Positions 20,822-30,418 of a DNA stretch of 64,000 nt are shown here, in pieces. The DNA comes from Xylogone sp. PMI_703 (lineage: Eukaryota > Ascomycota > Leotiomycetes): assembly GCA_021399445.1 (NCBI GenBank), contig JAJTUQ010000006.1:3224001-3288000 (forward strand), given 5' to 3'. A program made the translations under genes and the position numbers. Numbering within the stretch: the first letter of the stretch is position 1; each line of letters begins with the position of its first letter. A model generated the notes under the pieces. It saw only the letters and a program-made list of their open reading frames with translations, was not told the origin of the DNA and did no database searches.

Positions 20822-23383
20822 ATGGAAAGTGTTATCATCACAGGCCCGAGATGGAATAACCCGGAACTGCACCCGTTAGAGCCCCTACGATGCGCAATTT
20901 GTGAAGGCCGTCCGCCTGACCCACCTGGATCCCTCTCTGGGACTCGAGAGCAGGGCCCACAAGGCCATTACGGCGTTACCAACAACAGTACCAAGCTCTG
21001 TAGTATCTGTAAGGATTGGGACGATATCGTCCATGTTGTCTTCTGTTTGCGAGATGATTATGCTCGTATCGACCCCGAAATATTCAGCGTGGGCGTACCA
21101 GATATTCCAGGACATTTCGACAGGGAATATGACCAAGGCATTCCAGACCTCACATTTTATACACCTGATCGTTGGTCGTCCGAATCCTGTATGCTCTGTA
21201 GGTATGTACGCAATATCATAAGCGGCGAGAAAGAGAATAGAAGTGAGATCAAGGCGGCTATCTGGAGGCCCTTTCCGTTCGATGATTTCCCGTGGCTGCA
21301 AATCCAGCGTAAAGACCGCTTTACACGCCAAGAAAATTTGTCCCAGAGGTGTATTTTCCCCATCTGCATCTCTAAGCATTCCGAGGCCGATCGGACAGCA
21401 ACTTACAGGACCGTCTTTCTAGAGCTAGTCTTTCACTATGAACACTATGGTTACAGACTAACTCGAGTGTCCAAGTGGGACAGAAGGTATATTGATATCA
21501 AGTCTATTAAGAAATGGCTCACCCACTGTAAAAGCCATCACGGCGACTTATGCAGCAAACCTCGTATTGCAGCGACGCTTCCCCGAGAATTTAGACTTAT
21601 TGATACTTCTTCAAGGTGTATCATGCAGTGCAAGACGTCAGTCCAATATGTAGCGCTTAGCTACACATGGGCATTAGCGACAGGGTCTCCGAATAAGGAC
21701 ATACAGCTGGAACAGCGAACCCTAGGAAAACTTAGTAGGAAAAACTCACTCACGGCGGATATACTACCGGAAGTCATCGTAGATGCCATTAAGCTGTGCG
21801 CTGGTATTGGACAGCAATACTTGTGGGTAGATCGGCTATGTATCATGCAGGACGACAACGCGTCGAAGTTTGATCAGATTGCCGCAATGGATACAATTTA
21901 CCAAACAGCTACTTTCACCATCTTTGCGCTAGCAAACGGTGTAGGTAGTGGGTTGCCAGGAACGTCTCGCCGACCACGAGAGCCAACTCTGGACAACGAG
22001 TCGTGGCGACTTATAGCGACCACTGGTGGAAGGTACAGTTTTGCTGCTTTATCTCCTGGCTTATCCTACGAAATCGGCTCCTCAACATGGAACAGCAGAG
22101 CATGGACATATCAGGAATATCAACTCAGTAGAAGGTGTCTATTCATCGGCGGGCAACATTCCTACTTTAGCTGCCAGCATGAGAGCGACTCATTGGATGA
22201 TTCACCATATGAAGCCAGATACTGGGCGAATCAAGAAGAAGATTCAAAGGTTTACCAGAGCCCACAAATCCTGTTACAGGGAAAGACACAGATTTGGTTT
22301 CCGGACTACGCCAGTACTGTGGAAGCTTACACAGCCCGCAGATTATCAATCGCCAGTGATGCCCTGCATGCTTTTGCCGGTGTCGGAAACGCCATTGCCA
22401 CTATGTGGCACACGATTCTGTTATCGGGGATCCCCGAGAGATTCTTCGTTCGCGCCCTCCTCTGGGGTTACGAAGGCTCCAGGGGCAGAAGAGAGGTAGT
22501 AGGGATACCTAGTTGGAGCTGGGCTGCTTGGGATGGTGCAGCTAAGTACGACAGAATTGGCGGCTATGACGGAGGCCATAACCCTATTAAATTTTCTTAT
22601 GATAGTATAAATATGTCTTCTTTAGGTGCCATTGTTTACTTCTATTTCAAAGATTCAGGGACACGGACTAGGCCCCTTAACGACACCACCATGGGCTGGT
22701 TTCGCCCTGTGCACTGGTCAGGGACGGCTGAAAAAGATAATTCACTTATACCGCCCTGGACGGGTCTAAGTGAACAGAACGCTGCAGAATTCTGGCAAAA
22801 ATGTGCACATAATCCACAGGAAGCACTTCGGCATCGCAATCTGCCCAACTCGGTCCATTCTATTTTAGCAGAGATTGCTACTCCCTGCCTGGTGTTTAAC
22901 ACAACATGTGCTAATCTATATCTGTCTGAGACCGGATTGACGTCCAATATCTCGGTTGGCCATTACTATGTGACAGGTGATCACGGTATTCAATATACTG
23001 TTATTCCAAAGCAACCAAAAGCACCAAATGTACCAGGACCAACAAGGGCCCTCATCACGCTCGATATTATCGATGAGCGTAGTAACATCATTGGCCACAC
23101 CACCCTTATGGATAAGATTTGGGCGCATCAAGCAGTCAACTTAAAGAAAAAGTACCTTGTCGTTGTCCTCTGCGCTGGTGTCCGAGATAATCTTACCGCA
23201 GAGTTCTTCAAAAAGCCTGTAGCCGGTCGGCGTGGGCAGTATTTGCCTGGTGAACCGTGGTGTCTCTGGGTCATGATCATTGAAATGGAGGGATCTATAT
23301 CTCGTCGGTTGGCCCTTGGAGCCGTAAATCCCGTCGCATGGACGCGGTTGAAGCCTCGGTGGCAGACGGTAGTGCTGGCATAG
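20822..23383 (+). CDS. HET-domain heterokaryon incompatibility protein, 853 aa
   Basis: Intronless gene of 853 residues with a good start context (cactATGG). The N-terminal third has Cys pairs (RCAICEG, LCSICKD, CMLCRY) typical of this class and possibly zinc-binding. The HET domain spans about 275-440: YVALSYTWA, then LPEVIVDAIKLC, QYLWVDRLCIMQDD, MDTIYQTATFTIFAL and SRAWTYQEYQLSRRCLFI. The C-terminal part keeps the conserved PSWSWAAW (about residue 563). These are the three HET blocks, with the aromatic/acidic residues intact. Such proteins trigger growth arrest or cell death after nonself recognition. It ends 473 bp from the convergent HET gene that follows. It appears intact. Confidence 0.9.
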   Translation: MESVIITGPRWNNPELHPLEPLRCAICEGRPPDPPGSLSGTREQGPQGHYGVTNNSTKLCSICKDWDDIVHVVFCLRDDYARIDPEIFSVGVPDIPGHFDREYDQGIPDLTFYTPDRWSSESCMLCRYVRNIISGEKENRSEIKAAIWRPFPFDDFPWLQIQRKDRFTRQENLSQRCIFPICISKHSEADRTATYRTVFLELVFHYEHYGYRLTRVSKWDRRYIDIKSIKKWLTHCKSHHGDLCSKPRIAATLPREFRLIDTSSRCIMQCKTSVQYVALSYTWALATGSPNKDIQLEQRTLGKLSRKNSLTADILPEVIVDAIKLCAGIGQQYLWVDRLCIMQDDNASKFDQIAAMDTIYQTATFTIFALANGVGSGLPGTSRRPREPTLDNESWRLIATTGGRYSFAALSPGLSYEIGSSTWNSRAWTYQEYQLSRRCLFIGGQHSYFSCQHESDSLDDSPYEARYWANQEEDSKVYQSPQILLQGKTQIWFPDYASTVEAYTARRLSIASDALHAFAGVGNAIATMWHTILLSGIPERFFVRALLWGYEGSRGRREVVGIPSWSWAAWDGAAKYDRIGGYDGGHNPIKFSYDSINMSSLGAIVYFYFKDSGTRTRPLNDTTMGWFRPVHWSGTAEKDNSLIPPWTGLSEQNAAEFWQKCAHNPQEALRHRNLPNSVHSILAEIATPCLVFNTTCANLYLSETGLTSNISVGHYYVTGDHGIQYTVIPKQPKAPNVPGPTRALITLDIIDERSNIIGHTTLMDKIWAHQAVNLKKKYLVVVLCAGVRDNLTAEFFKKPVAGRRGQYLPGEPWCLWVMIIEMEGSISRRLALGAVNPVAWTRLKPRWQTVVLA

Positions 23384-23856
23384 TGTTGGGGCTACTCAAA
23401 TCTCTGACGGGTACGAAAAGGCCAATATACTGCCTTACAAACTTCATCCGTAATGACGAAGCCGTAATGGGTTTGATGGCTCAAAGTCCGCCTGTTTCCC
23501 CCTTTCGTCCTAATCTATGGTGTGACCAACGAACGCTCTCTGAGCATTATTTAGTAAGCTTGGTCTCCGTGAATACCTTTCTCTATTTGCCCCTTTCCAT
23601 ATCTTTAGCTGTAGTACACTAGTATTTTAATATTTTCTATTCATCTTCTCCAGTGACTCGCTTTATACGATATATATTGTCTACCTACCTTTCTTCATCA
23701 ATTAATCTACTCTGATTATCATACTAGTTAAGTGTCATATCATTATTGTCACGTTTTGTTGTTATAATCAAGATGTTTTCTGTAGCAGCTTCCAAACAGA
23801 GAGAGTTGAAATATACACTATAAAATATATCCAACAGCTCTGATAGTCTATCGTTA
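23384..23856. other. Convergent spacer between two HET genes
   Basis: Lies between the 3' ends of the two HET genes. A 94-codon open frame starting at 23338 overlaps the end of the first gene in another frame and has no family. Confidence 0.45.
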
Positions 23857-25874
23857 CTATATCAACACAATGTCTGTAACTCGCTGTTCTAAGTTCAAAT
23901 CCTTCACATATCTCGCATTCTCTATAAGGAAGAATCCGACCCTCTTATATATCTGATCGTTACTAACATCTGAAGGAATATTCTCACCTAAGTCCTGCGA
24001 TAAGTTCTTCTCAGACTTAACCACAATGCCAAATAACGTTTCTTCATCTCTATGTGAAAGTGCATCGCTGTCCCACCTGTTCCGCAATAAGAATAACAGC
24101 CGTAAATTCTCCGCTTCCTCTATCTCAAAATCGAATAGGACGGTTGCATCAGCCTTTGATCCTGGGATACCGGAGACGATGAACCACTTCATATCTCTTA
24201 TATGTTTATCATCCGAAGCAGTCATGAGTGAAAATGGAGTCAGAGGGCCCTCGATCCTAATCCAGCCACTGTCGACCCGGCCAAACTTGTCCAGGCCTCC
24301 ATGGCCCATATAGTGCTCTTTGAAGCTGACCAGGCTTAACGGAAGTAAGTCGGAGTTGCTACCACTCTGCCCGGGAAAAGTTACAGGGCCAATAACTGAT
24401 GCCCACGACCACGAGGGAGAGATGTAGCAATCTGATTTTATCAGACTAGGATTTTTTCTTCTCCAACATATCCCGTAAACAGCATCTTCCCACCAAATTC
24501 CGGCCAAATAAATGCCATCCCAGGGCATTGCCGTCAATGATGCCAAGCCAGATAGTGCGGGCAATCTGTCAGCGTGGAACGAAAGGTGACGAGTGGAGTA
24601 TTCCTCTACCATGGTGTACCAGCCTCTATAGACGGGCAAGAAGTCCTCTCTCCGAAGAGGTAAGAGCACCTCAACAGACTCATCATTGCTCGCATAGAGA
24701 TTACCGATATCTGAACTCTTATGCTCTTCCCTCTTGCACTCTTGGCAATCCCATAGAATCTCGTGTTCCAAAAATTTGAGTTTGCGCTTGGAGAGGTAGG
24801 CCTCTTGTAGAGTCCAGCCCCGCGTTGTCAGCGGCCCTCTAAAGGCATCAGAATTGTATATCCATTCACCGCTATCTGTGTTTTCGTGGGTAAGATATAC
24901 TTGTGCACTTCTCCCTAATGGAGAAAAGACTTTCAGGGAGGAACAAGCTGCTCTCCTTGGTTTGAGAAACCCCTCATCATCGCTGGATGCATTGGAGGCT
25001 GCTATCGTCAAGTAAGCATTTCGGTAGACGTCAGCCATCCTTGATGCCTCGATCTCCCAGTCTTCAGCGTCTCCTTGAATGATGCATAGTGAGTCAATCC
25101 ACAGGTAGCGGATTCCAAGTTTCCGGGTAATGGTAATGGCATCACGGAAAGTAGCTGGGGCCTGCTCCAGCTGAAATCCAGCCTTCATATCTTCTAAAGT
25201 ATCACGGGTAGTAAGAAAGGGGCCCGGCTTCCCCCAGCAGTGACTGAGAGCAATATAGTCGCCAGTTTTACCCTTAGTCTCTAGCAGATGAATAGTACCA
25301 GAAGCTTTCGAATTACCTACATCTAGCACTCGAGTCGGCATGACAGGAGCGTATTTGTCCAGACATTTGGCATGCTTATCATCACAGTTATCTATCCATC
25401 TCAGAATACGTGTAATAGCTGGCGCGCCCAGAGGATCTGAATGGACAAAGGCGCCATACTCGGTCCAAAACAAATATGAATCATCTAACCCCATTTTAGT
25501 TCAGTGCTCAGATCATGGCGGATCAGCGCTCTTGAAATAGGATCGTTCTAGTTTCTCTTACAATTATCGATGCAGACATGTCGTCTTGCGCCCGAACCTA
25601 ATTCACCTCGATGGCACGTATGACCGTGTCTCGGACGCATCGGTGTTCGCCGTCCTTCGGACCACGCAGTATATAAATCCTGAATTAGAAAGTAAAGATC
25701 GCACCGATAAGGTCCATTTTCTTTCTCCAGCTTCTCCTCGTTATTGTTGAAGTGGTATTCAGCTACCGGTATCTCGGCGCCCGGCGGTAGGATATCGATG
25801 GGTAAAATTTTACAAAACATACATAGACCTAGATCATCTGGCATCAGCATATTAATCATATAGCTATTGAACAT
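23857..25874 (-). CDS. HET-domain heterokaryon incompatibility protein, 646 aa
   Basis: Two exons, 25874-25562 and 25484-23857, joined over a 77-nt GT-AG intron in phase 1. Exon 1 carries the LCMFCKILP start typical of HET proteins (Cys pair), which the downstream ORF alone lacks. HET blocks: DYIALSHCWGKPGPFLTT (about residue 183), the DAITITRKLGIRYLWIDSLCIIQ segment, YRNAYLTIAASNASSDDEGF, and RGWTLQEAYLSKRKLKFL followed by ILWDCQE. PSWSWASV follows at about 470. The product is likely a cytosolic incompatibility or cell-death effector. The reading frame is intact, and the gene is convergent with the preceding HET gene and divergent from the E2-HET gene. Confidence 0.85.
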
Positions 25875-26886
25875 GCGCCCGTGATATTATATTACGAAAA
25901 GCGGACGTTCATATCAACACCTGAATACCCTTTTCATCTCAATAGTGCTATGCCTAACTTGCCTTTTTCCTCTGGCATGAGCCCGCCCCGGCTCTCCGGC
26001 GCATTGGCAGGAACCTTATGCGGCAATGAGGGAGTATCGGGCACGACGAATTTCCCAGTTGACAAGAACCTGGGCCATAACCATTTGTCAGTACTGGCTG
26101 CAGCCTCATGAGCGTGCGTCCTCTTCTTTTTTGCTACGCGAGACATTCTGATCCGAATCCTAATCCCTTGGGTTCGCCTTATCAGGGAGTGAGGAATATA
26201 AATAACAATCGCAAAACATGAATCAGGTAAAGGACGTTGTGGAGATCATTTTCGGCTTCGTTTAAATAGCAGGTAATGAGAAACCAGACGCTATAGGTCA
26301 ATTAACTTTTTAATTAGAAAAGAGGTTAACCTAATCATTTCACGCGTTTAATCAGTAAGAATAAATAGCTCATTTAAAATAATTCCAGTCTTCTCATTGA
26401 GTACAAGGGGAGTGGATGGACCAAGGCAATAGGCTGCAAGGCAGACCAGGTGCAGGTTCCGGGAGCATGCACAGCCCAGGTGGGCTGGCGCCCATCATGA
26501 GCGGAGCCAGCACCACGCCCTGCGAGAGAAGTTTGAAGGGGAGTAAGGTAGCACTGCAGGTGCTCCGCCACATGGTGCCTTTGTTGGCCTATGAACTGGA
26601 TGGATTTGAAAAGTGCTTGTCGAGCCTGTGTCGAGTATTCCCACTCTTAATATCATTCCAGATTCCCAAGTCTTTACGAAGGTGTTGTGGGATATATTTC
26701 GCGTAGGATCCTCTTTCCATTCTACCTTCCCTTTGCCGAGACAAAATTTCTCAGCAGGGCAGGTTCCAACTGTTAGTTACTCGCAGGCAGTCGCAATTCT
26801 AGTATTCGGCATCAGTTCGTTCCACGTCCTCTAACTTTCGCGGAGACCTACTGCATCGGGGGTGTCGGCGAAGACGAGTAGAGGCG
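25875..26886. other. Intergenic region with a GC-richer island
   Basis: The segment 26410-26580 is clearly richer in G+C than its surroundings and open in both strands (for example 26416-26706 plus), but I recognise no protein family. The last 200 bp is the promoter of the E2-HET gene. Confidence 0.4.
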
Positions 26887-29800
26887 ATGGCCGACATCAG
26901 CCTCCGGAAAAGGCGTATCAGATCGGAACTGAAATTTGTCCACTCTGATCCCGAGTCTGGGGTGAAGGTCTGGCTGGTTGATGACAGCGATCTTAACTAT
27001 TTCCAGGGTTCCTTTGTGGCCCCGCCTGGCACTCCCTATGCAGGCGGGACGTACCATGTTGATATAACCTTACCAGATAGATACCCGTTCGTGGCGCCAA
27101 CCATAAGGTTCACGACCAAGATTTGGCACCCTAACATCAGCAGCCAAACTGTGAGTTACTCTCTTTTCACCAGATCACATGTACAATTGGGCGCGTTACT
27201 GTTTTCAAGGATATGATGAGGTCTCACATCTGACTTGGTCTCCTAGGGCGCTTGTTGCGTGCTGGAGAGTGGCTGGACCCCAACATTCAGCATCATAAAA
27301 GTCCTTCTGGCCCTGCTATTGCTCCTCGAGTCCCCAAATCCTAACGACCCGCTGGATACAGAGGCCGCTAGGATGATGATTGATGACCGTCCGCAGTTTG
27401 AGCTTAAAGCGAGGGAATATGCGCTCCGATATGCGGGCGCGCAGCCTTCGCAGGAACCCGACATCAGCAAGCCTTGGTACGAGGAGTCAGTCGTGCAGTT
27501 GAAGATACCTCTGCAGATGAAATCTCCGCGCGAAAGAGGTTTATGTGCCAAATGCGCTAAAGTTGATTGGCTTTTCTATCTTAGCTACTTGAAGACTATG
27601 GCGCAGGAAGGAAGCACTCGGCGCAGGGGCCAGGCGTCAGACTCGGCATCAGTCAATCAAGATCCCTATCTAAAGGGGAAAACGCAACGGCAACTTATTT
27701 CCCGGAATCTAGGCACGATTGGCGAAGTTTTCAGCCAGCGGCAGGATTGCCATCTTTGTGAGCTGCTAGCAAAATCGTTGAAGCGACAGATACCTAAGGA
27801 ACAAATAGATTCCGTCTCAACTCGACAGGTCCGCGTTACAGTTCAAACGCCTGACCTTCTTCTCGGGGACAAGAGCGTCTTAAGAGCCTATGAGCCCAGG
27901 TCGTTCAACAGCCCATTTGATATAACGTTTTCATTCTTAGGAAGTGGAGCCCAGCCGTTTGAGCAACCGATTGTCGACCCAGGTAAATTCGATGTCACAT
28001 TGCTTAGATCGTGGTTGGAAACATGTCGATCCACACATTGCAAATGTAACTCGCCTATCGAATCTGAAAAGAGTCATACTGGTTCCGTAGATACACGACC
28101 CTTCAAATTCAGAGTCATTGACATTCTAAATGATCGCGTAATTGATGCTCCGCCAGGTTGCAAGTATGTTGCACTCAGTTACGTATGGGGCTCAGGCACA
28201 AATTTGACGCTCAAGGGGGCAGACTTTCAATATGGATTACCAGACCCAGAGTGTGGGGGATTCGCCCGGTTAAACAGAGAAACCCTCCCACAAACAATTT
28301 CCGATGCTATGAGCTTAGTAGAGAAGCTAGGGGAACGATACTTATGGGTAGACGCCTGGTGCATTATTCAAGATGACAAGAACGAGATGAACACGATAAT
28401 CCCAATGATGGGTCAAGTCTACAAAGCAGCCCAGTTTACGATTATTGCAGCTTCTGGAAACGCTGCAAACGCCGGAATACCTGGACTAAAACCTGAATCG
28501 AGATGTATTCAGTCAATCACTGGGACAATCGAAGGCATCCAGTTGATCTTGAATAGAAAGCGCCCAAGCCAAGTGGATGTAGACTTTGACCCCAGAGACC
28601 ACGTGTGGGGAACTCGTTGTTGGACCTTTCAGGAGTGGCTTTTCTCGAATAGAGCCATGATATTTACTGACCAAGGAGTATTCTGGGACTGTCGTCAGTC
28701 CGCCTGGGAGGAAGACCATCTTCATCGAATGGTGGCCGGAAACCATCCGACACCTTCCTCCCGCCATCACTTCAACAATTTGCGTGACGAATCCCGTGTT
28801 TTAGTCCCGTACTATGACCTGGTCGCGGACTACACTCGGCGAAGGCTCACAAGGGAGTGTGATATATTCAATGCCTGTGCAGCAATTCTAGAGGATCTCG
28901 GGCATCGCTTTGGCGTCTATTTTTGTTGGGGTCTTCCTGCCGCCCGACGTGGGACCCTTCAATTTAGGACCTCTCGATTTGGGACTTCTCGATTAAGGCC
29001 CTCTCGACTTTGGATCCCTAGATTCAGAACCTCCCGATTTAAGACTTCTCGATCTAGAACCTCTCGATTCAAAACTTCTAGATTCAGAACTTCCCAATTT
29101 AGGACCCCTCAATATTGGACCTCTCAGTTTAGAACTTCCCCAGTTAAGAATAACCGAGTTTGGACCTTTCCATCTGAGCCCCCTAAATGGGACACTTTCC
29201 AATTTAGGACCTCTCAATTTATGACCCCTAGTGCTAGGATCCATCAGTTTTCGACCTCTCAATCCCGGAACCCTCAATTATGGATTTCACGATTCCTTTT
29301 GAATGAGCAATTTAAACTTAAGACCCTCCAACTTAGGACTTCTCGATTTTGGACCACTCGATTTAGGACTCCTAAATCCAGGACCCATCAGTTTTGGACC
29401 TCTCAATTTAGGATCTCTCGATTTGAGACTTGGCGATTCTTTTTGGATGAGCAATCTAAACAACTTGAGACCTTCCGACTTCGGGCTTCTCGATTTAGGA
29501 TCTCTCGATTTGAGACTTCTCAATTTAAGACCTCTCGACTTGAGAGCTCTCGATTTGTGGCCTCCTTACTCTGGAGGCAATCGGCTCGAGGGTTTCATCT
29601 TAACGGCCCGCTAAGACGACGGAAGGAGAATGATTTTAAGCCTCCTTCTTGGTCATGGGCTGGATGGATTGGAGAGGTTGAATATTTCATTGCAGCATCC
29701 GATGCAGAGAAACTTAAGTCTGCGTTTGAAGTAAGATCATCATGGGATGAAGTTGTGAATAGCGGAGTATTGAGGTTAGAAGTCCAGTTTGCCAGGATAC

Positions 29801-30087
29801 CCAGATCGAGCTTGAAGCAGTTGACCGAACAAGGTAATATAGATAAATATTACCATGTTGTTGATGATAAGTTTGTATCACATACTGACGAGTTGCCTTG
29901 TATACTTCTTGCTACAACACATGACAATAATCATTATTTGATGATAATTGAACAGATCGACGAAATTAAGCCGATAGCCAGAACACAAGATATCCATGTA
30001 ATATGGGAAAATAGAGGTATACTTCAAATGAGTTCATTAGATTGGTCAAATTATAAAAGCGTTGTAAAGAAAATTAATTTAGCATAA
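26887..30087 (+). CDS. Fusion protein: ubiquitin-conjugating (E2) domain + HET domain with internal minisatellite
   Basis: Exons 26887-27150 and 27247-30087, with a 96-nt GT-AG phase-0 intron inside the E2 domain, give 1034 residues. Residues 1 to ~150 are a UBC fold: GSFVAPPGTPYAGGTYHVDI, LPDRYPFVAPTIRF, the HPN motif in IWHPNISSQT, then GACCVLESGWTP, where the second Cys aligns with the E2 active site, and NPNDPLDTEAARMM. The frame continues without a stop into a HET protein: Cys pairs LCAKCAK and CHLC, YVALSYVWG (about 393), YLWVDAWCIIQDD, RCWTFQEWLFSNRAMIF and PPSWSWAGW (about 886). Residues ~656-860 are a five-residue repeat inserted before the SWSWA block. The active-site loop is about two residues shorter than in canonical E2s. 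Confidence 0.8.
28951..29562 (+). repeat. 15-bp-period minisatellite inside the HET coding sequence (~40 units)
   Basis: About 610 bp made of degenerate 15-bp units close to CGATTTAGGACCTCT. In frame they encode FRTSR-type pentapeptides. The units have diverged by substitution but rarely by length, so the frame stays open. Two slightly longer interruptions (about 29289-29310 and 29427-29463) share an F-x-L-x-EQ/DEQ coding pattern, suggesting a higher-order duplication of roughly 145-150 bp. Other frames, including one on the opposite strand, are also open over much of the array. Confidence 0.88.
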
Positions 30088-30418
30088 GTAGTTAAATAAC
30101 TTCAATATAACTACCTTTTATATTTATAATATTGTGTACAGTTAGTTATCATAACAAAACCTGGGTACATTTGTGAAGGGTTGACCCCGATTGTCACCTC
30201 GGAGCTTGAGCCCTTCGATTGGATTCCGAATCTTGATGTACAATGAGTGGCAGGTCTAATTATAGAATATGCCTTCACAGATCTGCAGCTTGAAAAAGCC
30301 CATCAGGCAGACTCGGCTGCGAAAGAGGCTGTACGCATCTGCGGGACACAACAAGTTGTTCCGATTCCACCTGTAGAGGTTCCGATCACCAAGTTCCCAA
30401 TTTCATGATGCTTCAACA
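30088..30418. other. Intergenic spacer
   Basis: AT-rich after the E2-HET stop, then mixed composition up to the next ATG. No feature identified. Confidence 0.45.

Noticed and set aside
22026..22499. 157-codon ORF inside the 853-residue HET gene
   Set aside because: Alternative frame of a strongly conserved coding sequence.
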